DNA of 64,000 nt from an uncultured Alphaproteobacteria bacterium (GTDB lineage: Bacteria; Pseudomonadota; Alphaproteobacteria; Rhodobacterales; Rhodobacteraceae): positions 1 to 64,000 of the forward strand of contig CAJXHI010000011.1 of assembly GCA_913051655.1 (NCBI GenBank), given 5' to 3'. The position numbers and the translations under genes are program-made. How positions within the stretch are numbered: the first letter of the stretch is position 1; each line of letters opens with the position of its first letter. The notes below the pieces were generated by a model. That model searched no databases. It saw only the letters and a program-made list of their open reading frames with translations, and had not been told where the DNA came from. This document shows positions 17,362-27,262 of this stretch, one piece after another.

Positions 17362-17982
17362 ATGACAAAGAGAACTGCTGCCAAGCATAAAATTGACCGC
17401 CGGATGGGCGAAAACATCTGGGGTCGCCCTAAATCCCCCGTAAATCGTCGTGAATATGGGCCAGGTCAGCACGGACAACGTCGCAAGGGCAAGCTGTCTG
17501 ACTTCGGTTTGCAGCTGCGTGCCAAACAAAAGCTTAAGGGATATTACGGCGACATGACGGAAAAACAATTCCGCCGCATCTTTGCAGAGGCAGAGCGTAT
17601 CAAAGGAGACACAGGTGAAAACCTGATTGGCCTGCTGGAACGCCGTTTGGACGCAGTTGTGTATCGCGCAAAGTTTGTGACCACCATTTTTGCGGCCCGC
17701 CAATTTGTGAATCATGGACATGTTCTCGTGAATGGACGTCGCGTAAATATACCCTCCTACCGGGTGAAGGATGGCGATGTGATTGAAGTTCGCGATCGCT
17801 CCAAACAAATGGCTGCGATTTTGGAAGCGATACAATTGGTAGAGCGTGATGTACCAGAATACGTGACGGCTGATCATTCCAAGATGAAAGCGACCTTTGT
17901 TCGTACGCCGAGCCTTGGTGATGTGCCTTATCCAGTTATCATGGAACCAAACCTCGTCATCGAGTATTACGCACAGAACTAA
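17362..17982 (+). CDS. rpsD: 30S ribosomal protein S4
   Basis: 206 aa primary 16S rRNA binding protein needed for assembly of the small subunit and for decoding accuracy. N-terminal helical domain ([20 protein letters not shown]), then the S4 RNA-binding domain at ~95-155 ([31 protein letters not shown]). Alphaproteobacterial S4 proteins lack the N-terminal zinc Cys cluster, as here. Strong ribosome site AGGAAGGAG before the ATG. Stands alone and ends in a clear intrinsic terminator. Confidence 0.97.
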   Translation: MTKRTAAKHKIDRRMGENIWGRPKSPVNRREYGPGQHGQRRKGKLSDFGLQLRAKQKLKGYYGDMTEKQFRRIFAEAERIKGDTGENLIGLLERRLDAVVYRAKFVTTIFAARQFVNHGHVLVNGRRVNIPSYRVKDGDVIEVRDRSKQMAAILEAIQLVERDVPEYVTADHSKMKATFVRTPSLGDVPYPVIMEPNLVIEYYAQN

Positions 17983-18001
17983 ATCAAATATCATGTGAAG
18001 T

Positions 18002-18037
18002 GGAGTCGTGACGGGAAGCTGCCACGGCCCCTTTTTT
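18002..18037 (+). terminator. Rho-independent terminator of rpsD
   Basis: Stem GGAGTCGTG (18002-18010) pairs with CACGGCCCC (18023-18031) with one A/C mismatch and one G-U pair, a 12-base loop, then six T at 18032-18037. Lies 20 bases after the rpsD stop. Confidence 0.8.
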
Positions 18038-18097
18038 ATTGCTCTGGTCATACGGCAAAGGCAACGCTAAAAGCGTCTGACAGACGGAGTACCAAAA

Positions 18098-19183
18098 ATG
18101 CCAGAAGTCAAAGCACAGCCAGGAATTGAACAAATCACCTTATACGAGGGCGGATTAACCAGCGTTGAAGGACAAAGTAATGTAATCAAGCTGAGCTCGA
18201 ATGAAAATCCACTTGGTCCCAGCGATGCCGCGGTAGAGGCGTTTCGACGGGCCTCTTTTGACTTACACCGTTATCCGTCAGCGGATCATATTAAACTGCG
18301 CCAGGCAATTGGTGAAGTATTTGGACTGGATCCTAAGCGCATTATTTGTGGTGTTGGAAGTGACGAAGTTCTGGGGATGATTGCCCACGCTTACGCAGGT
18401 CCCGAAGATGATGTGATCTTCACTGAACACGGATTTGCGCTTTATCGCAATTGGGCGCATGCATCAGGTGCGCGTCCCGTAGAGGTGCGCGAACGGGAAC
18501 GGGTCACAGATGTGGACGCAATTTTGGAGACCTGCAGCGAAAAGACAAAAATTATCTTTATCGCTAACCCGAATAACCCAACGGGTACAATGATTTCTGA
18601 GACAGAAATCACTCATCTTGCGGATCACATTCCACCGCAGGCATTGCTTGTTCTGGATGGTGCATATGCTGATTACGTTGAGGGCTACGATGGAGGAGCA
18701 AAATTGGCAGAAGAGCGTCATAACGTTTTCATGACACGCACATTTTCCAAACTCTACGGTTTGGGCGGGTTGCGCGTGGGCTGGGGATATGGACCTAAAA
18801 ATATTATCGACAATCTCAACCGTATTCGTGGACCTTTCAACCTGTCGGCTGCAGCGCTTGCCACCGCCGAAGCTGCTGTTCGGGATCAAGCTTATATCGA
18901 AAAATGTCGAAATGAAAACAACCGCTTGCGCGCTTGGCTTGCAGAGGCGTTAGCGGAACACGGCGTGCCCTCTGACACCTCTCTGACGAATTTCATTCTT
19001 GCGCGCTTTTCCTCACAGGCAGAAGCAGACGCATGCGACGGCTTTCTAAAATCTGAAGGACTGATCGTTCGGAGAGTCGGCGGCTATAAACTACCGGCCT
19101 GTTTGCGTATCACTGTCGGGGATGAAAGCGCCTGCCGCCGGGTAGCCCATTGTATTGGTCAATTCAAGGCAGGCCGGTCATGA
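18098..19183 (+). CDS. hisC: Histidinol-phosphate aminotransferase
   Basis: 361 aa PLP-dependent aminotransferase (fold type I, class II) converting imidazole-acetol phosphate to histidinol phosphate; this type often also acts on aromatic amino acids. Landmarks: [12 protein letters not shown] (~31-42), NPNNPTGT (~155), PLP Lys in [18 protein letters not shown] (~216). Overlaps tyrC by ATGA at 19180-19183, so the pair is translationally coupled. That context fits a dual role in histidine and tyrosine/phenylalanine synthesis. Confidence 0.92.
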   Translation: MPEVKAQPGIEQITLYEGGLTSVEGQSNVIKLSSNENPLGPSDAAVEAFRRASFDLHRYPSADHIKLRQAIGEVFGLDPKRIICGVGSDEVLGMIAHAYAGPEDDVIFTEHGFALYRNWAHASGARPVEVRERERVTDVDAILETCSEKTKIIFIANPNNPTGTMISETEITHLADHIPPQALLVLDGAYADYVEGYDGGAKLAEERHNVFMTRTFSKLYGLGGLRVGWGYGPKNIIDNLNRIRGPFNLSAAALATAEAAVRDQAYIEKCRNENNRLRAWLAEALAEHGVPSDTSLTNFILARFSSQAEADACDGFLKSEGLIVRRVGGYKLPACLRITVGDESACRRVAHCIGQFKAGRS

Positions 19184-20112
19184 GTTTAGTTTATGATCGC
19201 GTTGCGCTGATAGGGCTTGGCCTTATAGCGTCGTCGATGTTTTGGGCGATGAAACGCAGGAGCTTGGCAGGTGAAGTCAGAGGTTATGCACGTTCTTCAC
19301 AAACGCGGGATACAGCGCGCCGCATCGGAGTTTGTGATCAAGTATGTGACAACTTGCAAGACGCCGTCAAAGACGCCGATTTGATCGTGCTTTGCATTCC
19401 AGTCGGAGCTATGGGCAATGTCGCAAAAGAAATAGCACCTGTCATGAAACGAGGTGCCACACTTAGCGATGTAGGGTCAGTAAAACGGGCTGTTATCGAC
19501 GAAGTAGCCCCTCATGTGCCAGACGGTGTGCATTTTGTCCCCGCTCATCCTCTCGCAGGAACAGAACATTCCGGCCCTGAAAGTGGTTTTGAAAGCCTGT
19601 ATGACAATCGGTGGTGTCTGCTTATTCCTCAAGATGGGCCAGATCCAGATGCCGTTGCAAGGCTACGTGCTTTATGGGAAGGCATGGGGGCCAATGTGGA
19701 TTTAATGGATGCGGATCATCACGACCTTGTGCTCGCGGTGACAAGCCATGCGCCCCATCTGATCGCTTACACGATGGTCGGCGTCGCAGACGACCTTCGG
19801 CGAGTCACAGACACTGAAGTAATCAATTATTCCGCTGCTGGCTTTCGCGACTTTACCCGCATCGCCGCGTCTAATCCAACTATGTGGCGCGATGTATTTC
19901 TCAGCAATAAAGAAGCGACGCTCGAAATATTAGGCCGTTTCACGGAAGAGCTCTTTGCACTGCAAAGAGCGATCCGTCTCGGTGACGGCGATCACCTACA
20001 TGATTATTTCACCCGCACACGCGCCATAAGGCGCGGCATTATTGATGCAGGACAGGATACGAACCTGCCAAACTTTGGACGTGGGAATGAGATAGACAAA
20101 AAAGATCAGTGA
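19180..20112 (+). CDS. tyrC: Prephenate/arogenate dehydrogenase
   Basis: 310 aa TyrA-family NAD-dependent dehydrogenase of tyrosine synthesis (prephenate or arogenate as substrate). Start at 19180 ([19 protein letters not shown]), overlapping the hisC stop. Rossmann motif GLGLIASSM (~12-20), catalytic His region [14 protein letters not shown] (~115), VTSHAPHL (~188). No regulatory ACT domain. The hisC-tyrC pairing is common in alphaproteobacteria. Confidence 0.9.
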   Translation: MSLVYDRVALIGLGLIASSMFWAMKRRSLAGEVRGYARSSQTRDTARRIGVCDQVCDNLQDAVKDADLIVLCIPVGAMGNVAKEIAPVMKRGATLSDVGSVKRAVIDEVAPHVPDGVHFVPAHPLAGTEHSGPESGFESLYDNRWCLLIPQDGPDPDAVARLRALWEGMGANVDLMDADHHDLVLAVTSHAPHLIAYTMVGVADDLRRVTDTEVINYSAAGFRDFTRIAASNPTMWRDVFLSNKEATLEILGRFTEELFALQRAIRLGDGDHLHDYFTRTRAIRRGIIDAGQDTNLPNFGRGNEIDKKDQ

Positions 20113-20181
20113 CCTCAAAGACAGCAAGATATACAAGCTGCGTGTAGCTATAAGATTTCACAAAATAGAAAGAATACGCGC

Positions 20182-20706
20182 ATGAGCAAATCCTATGTTG
20201 CACAAACACTTGAAGATTTTCAGTCTCTAGAGAACATCACGAGCGTGAGTGGTCTTGAGTACATACGCGGTATGTTAGATGGCAAATATGCAGCGCCACC
20301 AATTACCCAAGCAATGAATTACCGCCTCATTGAAGTGGAAGAGGGCAAGGTTATCTTTCGCGGCAGACCGACATTCAATGCATTGAATCCGATGGGCGCA
20401 GTTCATGGAGGATGGTATGGAACGGTACTTGACAGCGCAATGGCCTGCGCGGTGTCAACGCTTGTACCCAAAGAGTTCACGTCTACCACGCTTGAGTTCA
20501 AGATCAACATCACACGCCCAATACCGATGGACATGGATGTGAACATCATTGGTGTTTCAGAGCATGTGGGGCGCTCTACTGGCGTTGCCTCAGCAAAAAT
20601 CATAGGAGTTGAAAATGGAAAACTCTATGCGACTGGGTCAACAACCTGTTTTGTATTTCGCATTCCCCAAAGATTTGACGGTTTGTCTAAAAAGATACCC
20701 GAATGA
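20182..20706 (+). CDS. PaaI-family thioesterase
   Basis: 174 aa hot-dog-fold protein. The diagnostic segment is NPMGAVHGGWYGTVLDSAMACAV, split here as MGAVHGGWYGTVLDSAMA around residues 74-92, where the HGG and following Asp match PaaI/YbgC-like acyl-CoA thioesterases. C-terminal strands ATGSTTCFVFRIP. Substrate unknown. Starts about 70 bases after tyrC and could be read through from it. Confidence 0.85.
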   Translation: MSKSYVAQTLEDFQSLENITSVSGLEYIRGMLDGKYAAPPITQAMNYRLIEVEEGKVIFRGRPTFNALNPMGAVHGGWYGTVLDSAMACAVSTLVPKEFTSTTLEFKINITRPIPMDMDVNIIGVSEHVGRSTGVASAKIIGVENGKLYATGSTTCFVFRIPQRFDGLSKKIPE

Positions 20707-20882
20707 AAATTTAAGATTTCTAAATAGCGAATTTGAAACGCCCACTTCCTACACAATTGTTCATGTGAAAATATAGAAATGGTTCTGCGATTAGAATACG
20801 GATTGCCAAAACTAAAAGATTATCCAGAGGATATTGGCCTACTCTGGTGAGGTTATCGAAGATTTAAGAACGTTTAAACGCG

Positions 20883-21386
20883 TTAAGATTTCCATTTGAT
20901 CGATTTGCACATTGAGGAAATTTGCTGTTTAAGATCTTGAGCTGTTGCTGCGACAGGCCTCATAGCTTCAAATAGATTATTGTACAGGTCTAAATAGCCT
21001 GCTTTACGCCAAGAGGTACCAAAACGCCCTGGTACTATAATTCGAAACCGCCGATGAACCCAAAAAATCCAATGTGCAAATCGCGTCATACAGACACATA
21101 ATATCTTGGGACCTGTCATAGAGATATGGGAATGAAAATCCGTGTATGCTTACCGTTTCACTCATGTAACAAAACTGTTTTGGGAATAAGTAATCACTTA
21201 ATTTGTACTGACAGCAGCCACACCGAACCCTAAAGCTTGCATATCCCATACATCCGGTAAAAGACGCTACAGTAAGAACCGAACGTATGGGCAATGATTG
21301 CAGGCAAAATTTATCAGCGTCCCCTCAGGTCCACTGACATCCTGCAAGCTATAGGCCTTACCGTCCGTGGCAGAAAGGGAAAATTA
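20883..21386 (-). pseudogene. Ruined thioredoxin-like (peroxiredoxin-type) gene
   Basis: Remains of a roughly 180-residue thioredoxin-fold protein spread over several frames. From the upstream end: FSLSATDGKAYSLQDVSG, then TLINFACNHCPYV with the CxxC-like CNHC motif, then a TAG stop (VRFLL then stop), GFGVAAVSTN and a TAA. After a frame change comes IHGFSFPYLYDRSQDI and YDAICTLDFLG. After another change comes WRKAGYLDLYNNLFEAM and the normal end CKSIKWKS with TAA at 20883. At least two nonsense codons and two frame changes, so clearly dead. Lies between the convergent thioesterase and rpe genes. Confidence 0.85.
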
Positions 21387-21433
21387 GGCGTGTTCCGACC
21401 GATATCATGTACCGGGGGAACTACAGCCATGAA

Positions 21434-22117
21434 TTAACATCCGATCGCGCTTCGAATCGCGCGGATATTTTCGCCATAAACCTCAGGTTTATCAACGGAA
21501 CCACCTTTAAAGACGGCGGAGCCCGCTACAAGTATATCGGCACCGGCGTCGGTCACCAATGGGGCGGTTTCTGGTGTTACACCGCCATCTATTTCAATAT
21601 TGATTGGTCGGTCCCCAATCATCTGGCGCAACTTCTTTGTTTTTTCCACTTGCGAGCGTATAAATTTTTGGCCACCGAAACCCGGATTCACTGCCATCAC
21701 ACAAATCAGATCAACCATATCCAGAAGATATTCAACAGCCTCTGCCGGGGTTGCGGGGTTAAGGGCAATACCCGCCTTGCATCCTGACGCACGAATAGCC
21801 TGCATCGTCCGGTGCGCGTGTGGGCTTGCTTCGATGTGGGCTGTGATAACATCCGCACCGGCTGCGGCATAAGCTTCAATATAGGTGTCAACTGGAGCAA
21901 TCATCAAATGCACATCCATAACCGTTTTGATATGTTTGCGAATGGCATCACAGAGAAGCGGTCCGAAAGTCAGGTTGGGTACGAAATGCCCGTCCATCAC
22001 ATCCACATGGACCCAATCACATCCTTGCGCTTCAATCGCCTCAATTTCCTTACCAAAATTTGCAAAATCTGCTGAAAGAATGGATGGTGCAATTTTGATA
22101 GACCTGTCAAATGTCAT
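21434..22117 (-). CDS. rpe: Ribulose-phosphate 3-epimerase
   Basis: About 228 aa TIM-barrel enzyme interconverting ribulose 5-phosphate and xylulose 5-phosphate. Motifs: [14 protein letters not shown] at the N-terminus, [60 protein letters not shown]. Start placed at ATG 22117; another ATG at 22147 would add ten residues and neither has a strong ribosome site. Last gene of fbp-prk-rpe, 46-76 bases after prk. It supplies the Calvin cycle or pentose phosphate pathway. Confidence 0.93.
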   Translation of the reverse strand: MTFDRSIKIAPSILSADFANFGKEIEAIEAQGCDWVHVDVMDGHFVPNLTFGPLLCDAIRKHIKTVMDVHLMIAPVDTYIEAYAAAGADVITAHIEASPHAHRTMQAIRASGCKAGIALNPATPAEAVEYLLDMVDLICVMAVNPGFGGQKFIRSQVEKTKKLRQMIGDRPINIEIDGGVTPETAPLVTDAGADILVAGSAVFKGGSVDKPEVYGENIRAIRSAIGC

Positions 22118-22193
22118 CTGAATTCTCTGATTAGGGACTGTGGTCATGCTCTAAACAGCGCAAGGCAGGCGCGCAAGCCCTCATCTGAGCAAA

Positions 22194-23066
22194 TCAAACG
22201 CGCTTACTTTGTGTGACTAGCCGTTCTACCATGGGCGTGAAAATCAACTGCATCGCCAAGTCCATCTTGCCACCAGGAATAACGATGGAATTAGCGCGGC
22301 TCATCCAACTACCTTGGATCATGTTGGTCAGATAGGAGAAATCTATCCCCCTTGGATCTTTGAAGCGAATGACCACAAGGCTCTCATCCGGTGTCGGGAT
22401 CCAACGTGCCACCAGTGGGTTTGAAGTATCCACAACAGGGACACGCTGAAAATTAATTGTGGTTTCGGTAAACTGCGGAATTATGCAGTGAACATAGGCA
22501 TGCATACGGCGCAGAATAACATCAGTAACCGCTTCTGTTGAATAGCCTCGACTTGCCTTGTCACGGTGTATTTTTTGGATCCATTCCAGATTTATGACAG
22601 GGACGATGCCAATCTTAAGGTCGGCATATTGGGCAATATTGACTTTGTGATTTACAACCGCTCCATGAAGGCCCTCGTAAAGCAAAAGATCGGTATTGGG
22701 TTCAAAATCGTGCCATGCGGTGAAATTACCGGGTCTAGCACAGTATTTTTCAGCCTCTGCTTGGTCATGGACATAGTGCCGCATCTGGCCCGTACCAGTT
22801 TCTCCATAAATTTGGAAAAGCGCTTCCAGACGCTTTAAATCATTGGCTTCATAAGAAAAATGGGAAAATGTGTCATCACCTGCATGTGCACGTTTTTCTA
22901 ATTCACGTTTCATTTCTTCACGCGTGAAACGGTGAAATGCATCACCCTGAATGGTTGCAGCCGTGACTTTTTCACGACGGAATATTTGTTCAAATGTGTG
23001 CCGAATGGTCGACGTGCCCGCTCCGGACGATCCAGTCACAGAAATAATTGGGTGTTTCTTACTCAC
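22194..23066 (-). CDS. prk: Phosphoribulokinase (class I)
   Basis: 290 aa ATP-dependent kinase making ribulose 1,5-bisphosphate from ribulose 5-phosphate, a step used only with RuBisCO. Proteobacterial octameric type by length and sequence. P-loop GSSGAGTST (~12-20), GDAFHRFTREEMK (~41), FSHFSYEAND, LLYEGLHGAVV, INLEWIQKIHRDKASRGYS, PTPDESLVVIRFKDP. Four bases downstream of fbp, so one operon. The protein looks fully intact; RuBisCO is not adjacent. Confidence 0.95.
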   Translation of the reverse strand: MSKKHPIISVTGSSGAGTSTIRHTFEQIFRREKVTAATIQGDAFHRFTREEMKRELEKRAHAGDDTFSHFSYEANDLKRLEALFQIYGETGTGQMRHYVHDQAEAEKYCARPGNFTAWHDFEPNTDLLLYEGLHGAVVNHKVNIAQYADLKIGIVPVINLEWIQKIHRDKASRGYSTEAVTDVILRRMHAYVHCIIPQFTETTINFQRVPVVDTSNPLVARWIPTPDESLVVIRFKDPRGIDFSYLTNMIQGSWMSRANSIVIPGGKMDLAMQLIFTPMVERLVTQSKRV

Positions 23067-23070
23067 TCAG

Positions 23071-24123
23071 TTACTCTCCCCTAAACAGACCTCTTGCAGT
23101 AAAAAGTGCCGATAACTCATGATCCGGACATTCATGGTAATCTAACACAGAGTCCACTGCTTCAGAACTCCCAAAAATTAGGGGGCTGCGCGAGTGGAGG
23201 TGTTCAGCGGTTTTTTCCATGATCTCTTGCAGGCCGTCAGTGGCTTTGCCACCAGCCTGCTCAACCAGAAAAGCAATCGGACCACATTCGTACACTTGCC
23301 GCAACCTACCCTCTTCATATCCGGGACGTCGATCGGAAGGATACAGGAAAACACCGCCACGGTTAAAAATACGGTGAGCATCTGCAACCAGAGAGGCGAT
23401 CCACCGCATGTTAAATGATTTTTCACCATCGCTTTGGTTTGGATCAATGCAGGCATCGACATACGCTCGTACAGGCTTTGCCCAATGATGGTAATTTGAC
23501 ATGTTAATGGCAAATTCGCGTGCATGCTGTGCTATGGAAACTCCGCCTTGGACCAATCTGAATGCACCGGTTTCAGGGTTATAACAATAGGACAGCACCC
23601 CACGTCCAAAAGTCAGCATTAACCAGGTCCGAGGCCCATAGATAAAATATCCAGCCGCACTTTGATGTTTTGCAGGACGCAAAAAACTTTGCTCCGCCGT
23701 CTTCTCTGCTGGATAAATAGAAAAAATGGACCCTACAGACATATTGATATCCACATTTGAAGATCCATCCAAAGGATCAATCGCCACAGCATAAGTGCCG
23801 GACGGATCCATAGACATAGCCTGTGCCCGCTCTTCTGAGGCATACCAAGCAACGTCTTGTTCCTTAAGAGCATCATAAAAGAGTTGATCTGCGATAATAT
23901 CCATTGGAACTTGTTGGTCGCCGTCGCTGTTCTGGCCAGGCGGCAATGAGTCGTCTAATGTCCCCACTCCATGCATCAATGCATCGCGCAATACGATTGC
24001 CGCCTCGGTAAGAGCATTCATAATGTGATGAATAGACGCAGGTAGGTCGTCTTGTGGCAGACAAAAGACATTATCACGACGCTCTACTTTTTGCGGTAAT
24101 TCATTAGGCATCTCGTCTATCAT
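23071..24123 (-). CDS. fbp: Fructose-1,6-bisphosphatase class I
   Basis: 350 aa metal-dependent phosphatase converting fructose 1,6-bisphosphate to fructose 6-phosphate; the cbbF type may also act on sedoheptulose bisphosphate. Metal-site motif AIDPLDGSSNVDINMSVGS (~113-131) with YASEERAQ before it; substrate-binding region YIYGPRTWL-like (FIYGPRTWLMLTFGRG). First gene of fbp-prk-rpe, divergent from the LysR regulator with 225 bases between. Confidence 0.95.
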   Translation of the reverse strand: MIDEMPNELPQKVERRDNVFCLPQDDLPASIHHIMNALTEAAIVLRDALMHGVGTLDDSLPPGQNSDGDQQVPMDIIADQLFYDALKEQDVAWYASEERAQAMSMDPSGTYAVAIDPLDGSSNVDINMSVGSIFSIYPAEKTAEQSFLRPAKHQSAAGYFIYGPRTWLMLTFGRGVLSYCYNPETGAFRLVQGGVSIAQHAREFAINMSNYHHWAKPVRAYVDACIDPNQSDGEKSFNMRWIASLVADAHRIFNRGGVFLYPSDRRPGYEEGRLRQVYECGPIAFLVEQAGGKATDGLQEIMEKTAEHLHSRSPLIFGSSEAVDSVLDYHECPDHELSALFTARGLFRGE

Positions 24124-24348
24124 ATAAATCCCTTAAATCCGAAAACTCAGCCCATCTTCTGCAATTAATCCTCGCCAATTACGTCAATCTTTCCATCAAA
24201 TACACAGTTCCATATTAATTTTGTCTTCATCAGACTGTATCAGGAAATCATACCATGTTTTCAAATGTGTCAACTTATATTTACAACTGCCCTGAATTAC
24301 GCTTTAAAGTTAATTAAAAAATTGCTATCTGAAATTTGGAAAATGTGA
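24124..24348. promoter_or_regulatory. Divergent cbbR/fbp control region
   Basis: 225-base AT-rich spacer between the divergent regulator and fbp-prk-rpe operon, where CbbR normally binds. One match to the TNA-N7-TNA CbbR half-site pattern is TTAAAGTTAATTA at 24304-24316, about 33 bases before the cbbR start. In DNA this AT-rich such a match can occur by chance. Confidence 0.45.
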
Positions 24349-25278
24349 ATGCAGCGCCTTAATGGATTAACTTTCAGACAACTGCGAGCATTGCAAGCGC
24401 TGTCTGAAACCGGAAGAATCACCCAAGCGGCCGAGATCCTTCACTTGACGCCACCTGCGGTACATACGCAACTAAAAACGCTCGAGGATAACATGCGCTG
24501 CGCAATGTTCCATAGAAATGGAACGGGCGGATTTGAACTGACGACAGAAGGACGTGTTTTACTGCAAGCCCAGATTCAATCCAACGAAGTGCTATCAGGC
24601 GCCATGCGCGAAATTGATGCCATTCGACGCGGGCTCGCCGGAACTGTGACGCTTGGCGTTGTAAGTACAGGAAAGTACTTTGCACCCTCTCTAGTCGCAG
24701 ACATCAAAAGAAGCCATCCGAATATTGATATTTGTCTAAATATTGGAAATCGAGATCAAACCATTGCGAGCCTGCGCAATAACGCGCTCGACTTGGTTAT
24801 TATGGGACGGCCCGCAAATCAACCCGCCACAGATGAAATCATTTTAGGCGATCATCCACATGTCATAATTCTTCCACCGGGGCATCAACTGGCCAATCGG
24901 GACAATATCTCACCCGAAGAAATCCTGTCACATCCCATTATCAGGCGTGAGACAGGATCTGGAACACGTATATTAACAACCCGCTATCTGGATCATATCG
25001 CGCCGGGAAGTTTATACGAAACGATGGAGGTTGATTCTAACGAAACCATTAAACAGGCCGTGATGGCCGGGCTTGGCATTGCCTTAATTTCTGCACATAC
25101 GGTCGTCGAAGAATTGAAAACAGGCCGGCTTGTTCTGTTGCGCCGCCCGGATTTACCAATAATACGAAAATGGTACTTGTTGACACCTAAAGATAAAAAG
25201 CCCACGGGCGCGACAAGCGCTATTGTTGATTTTATTGTGAAACAAAACGGCGAATATCTTCCCAAGATCCATCCATAA
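24349..25278 (+). CDS. cbbR: LysR-family regulator (CbbR-like)
   Basis: 309 aa. N-terminal winged helix-turn-helix (LTFRQLRALQALSETGRITQ at ~6-25, then AAEILHLTPPAVHTQLKTLE), followed by a linker helix and the two-lobed effector domain (~90-300; GVVSTGKYFAPSLVADIK). CbbR proteins sense Calvin-cycle metabolites and activate the divergent cbb operon. The assignment rests on LysR similarity and the divergent fbp-prk-rpe position. Confidence 0.88.
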   Translation: MQRLNGLTFRQLRALQALSETGRITQAAEILHLTPPAVHTQLKTLEDNMRCAMFHRNGTGGFELTTEGRVLLQAQIQSNEVLSGAMREIDAIRRGLAGTVTLGVVSTGKYFAPSLVADIKRSHPNIDICLNIGNRDQTIASLRNNALDLVIMGRPANQPATDEIILGDHPHVIILPPGHQLANRDNISPEEILSHPIIRRETGSGTRILTTRYLDHIAPGSLYETMEVDSNETIKQAVMAGLGIALISAHTVVEELKTGRLVLLRRPDLPIIRKWYLLTPKDKKPTGATSAIVDFIVKQNGEYLPKIHP

Positions 25279-26024
25279 ACCAATAAAATGGCAGACAAAG
25301 TTACAGTCCACAAATCCGCAATGCCTCCCTCTTCCGCACACTTATACATCGGAACTAAAAAGTTTAATTACCGAAGATGTGTTGCAGAATATAACGGCAA
25401 AATTCCAAAAATAGTTTGATCGTCAACGCGAAATACTTGAACTTGTAAGACTTTGAAATGTTGGGAAGGACGGTACGTGGCACGTCTGACAAACTTACGC
25501 ATCGGGAAATTTCTGTCGACAAAACATGTACTGCTCTAGACCAACCTTATTTTTTATCATAGCGCTGAAAGAAGTTGAAACAAGCTCCGATAAGTCAAAC
25601 TTTCAACATCAAACTTACACACAAAAGCCTAAAATGCAGAAAGCATATCTAATGCCGACGGCAACTATTGGGTCAAAATAAACAAAGGCTGACGTCCTTA
25701 GCTTCTTATCATAAAAGCAAACACATCATCAGACACAACCTCTTAAGAGCCTACATCACAATTAGTATCTAGGATCAATTTTTTAGGGTCGTTTTAGAAG
25801 CAAAATTCGGACAAATTAGAGTGCGATCGATACGAATTCCAACACAAAATATTAGTCCTACCTTCAGACAGGTTGACGATATTGTAGCTCAAGCTCAAAC
25901 GCATACAAAAATCTAAATAGTAATTACGGCATAAAGCATCAATAAACAGTGTTGAATAATTCAACACGAAGAATCGCCGGGCTCAGCTTTAGGGAGATAA
26001 TTCAACACCAAAATATCAAGAAAC
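25279..26024. other. Intergenic region with an inverted repeat, about 745 bases
   Basis: No gene recognised. AT-rich; holds the perfect inverted repeat at 25949-25967 and a repeated half-site TTCAACAC at 26001-26008. Separates cbbR from the convergent DUF3102 gene. Confidence 0.5.
25949..25967. repeat. Perfect 8+3+8 inverted repeat
   Basis: GTGTTGAATAATTCAACAC: arms GTGTTGAA and TTCAACAC around TAA. A lone TTCAACAC recurs 34 bases further on, preceded by the same AATAAT-like context. No T-run, so more like a protein-binding site than a terminator. Lies about 60 bases beyond the 3' end of the DUF3102 gene. Confidence 0.6.
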
Positions 26025-27119
26025 TCAGTACAAGTAAGACCTGAGCCTTGGGGCGATCAGGCTCATTGCCGAGTGCAGGCGAAGAAAACGTCGTATCTCT
26101 TCTGGGTCCGCCCTCGTCTCAATATTGGCACGAAGTTTCTCAGCAAGAACGTCCAAACTTTCCGCTTCTGGCCCCCAAGTCTCCAACATCCAAAACGGTG
26201 TATCTTCACTCTGCATGCAGGTTGTCTTCCGATTTGAAGAATTTATAAACTTTGCGAGTGCCGGCGCATGCCAATACTTGTCAACTTTAGATGCATACAG
26301 TACGTAACCCCCTAAATTTTCGGAATAATTTTTTATTTCGTTCGTATCTTCAGAGAGTGCCCGTTGATATTTTTGAAGTGCCATCGCTGGTGACTGACCA
26401 TGCCTCCAGTAATTATCGAAGACCATTCGCTTGCTTGGTGGATTGTTTTTGTACAGCCAAAAATTATAAAATGGTTTTTGAGCACCATCATCAATGTTTC
26501 CTACAGGCGCGAGCAGAAGTCGATCTGCTTTTTCTGCCCAAGCAAGTAAGTCCTGGTCAAAAGGGTAAGCGACTACACAAATTCCGTTTTTTGCAGATTC
26601 AATCCGCGTTTGTTGCGTTCCACCACGATGTTCGTCCAAAGAAGAGGTTCTGACTGAACCAAAAGATTGCGATTGCACCAATTCGTACAACTCTTCATCG
26701 CGCTCTTCGACATCCGAAAGATAAGACTTCGCGTCTTGGATGTCTTTAACTCTAACCGTTTCCCCTTCCTGTGCCAGTTTTATGAAATAGTTCTGTATGT
26801 TTTGTGGTGTTCCCGGGCGTGCTAATAAGTATAGTGCCGTATCACTCATTAGATTAATGGTGTTGAATAGATCACCACCAAATGTTCGCGCAAGGTTCAT
26901 GTAATTCTGACGTGTATGTCGATTAAGGCCCGGAAAATTGTTTTTACACCAGTCTCCAAAATCATTGTCAGATGCCAGTAGTTGACGGGCTCGTATTAGC
27001 CAGTCACCGACTTTAATTTTTTCCAATGTCGATTTTTTAAGGGAGTTTTGGATATTTTTAGCGAGCGCTTTCAATTCACCCTGCGCATTATCACCTGGAA
27101 TCGGTACCTCTTCCACCAT
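26025..27119 (-). CDS. DUF3102 domain protein with unknown C-terminal domain
   Basis: 364 aa, soluble. Residues ~10-135 match the DUF3102 type seen in phage/plasmid-borne DNA-binding-like proteins: KVGDWLIRARQLLASDNDFG, WCKNNFPGLNRHTRQNYMNL, then VRVKDIQDAKSYL. The remaining ~220 residues (CVVAYPFDQDLLAWAEKADR, FYNFWLYKNNPPSKR, DTPFWMLETWGPEA) form a domain I do not recognise. Good ribosome site AGGAGCTGATT before ATG 27119. Divergent from the ABC1 kinase gene across an operator-like palindrome cluster, which suggests self-regulation. Function unknown; possibly of mobile-element origin. Confidence 0.8.
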   Translation of the reverse strand: MVEEVPIPGDNAQGELKALAKNIQNSLKKSTLEKIKVGDWLIRARQLLASDNDFGDWCKNNFPGLNRHTRQNYMNLARTFGGDLFNTINLMSDTALYLLARPGTPQNIQNYFIKLAQEGETVRVKDIQDAKSYLSDVEERDEELYELVQSQSFGSVRTSSLDEHRGGTQQTRIESAKNGICVVAYPFDQDLLAWAEKADRLLLAPVGNIDDGAQKPFYNFWLYKNNPPSKRMVFDNYWRHGQSPAMALQKYQRALSEDTNEIKNYSENLGGYVLYASKVDKYWHAPALAKFINSSNRKTTCMQSEDTPFWMLETWGPEAESLDVLAEKLRANIETRADPEEIRRFLRLHSAMSLIAPRLRSYLY

Positions 27120-27174
27120 AATCAGCTCCTGTTAAAGCATTTCCCGTCAGTTAAGCGCAGCTTGCCTTACTGTT

Positions 27175-27218
27175 CAATACAATTGTATTGACACAATTGT
27201 ATTAACTTTGCGCAATTG
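27175..27218. promoter_or_regulatory. Nested CAATTG-centred palindromes, candidate operator
   Basis: Between divergent genes: a perfect 16-base palindrome CAATACAATTGTATTG (27175-27190), a second centre ACACAATTGTATT (27191-27203), and a third CAATTG core (27213-27218). The first two share ACAATTGTATT. Centres are 14 and 19 bases apart. This is typical of cooperative repressor binding over a shared divergent promoter. Confidence 0.6.
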
Positions 27219-27262
27219 ATTGTACAAGGTTTGGACCTAACTCACGTTCGTGGAGGGGTTCA

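Noticed and set aside
17341-18051. 236-codon frame opposite rpsD
   Set aside because: Shadow of the S4 gene, which has clear family identity and ribosome site.
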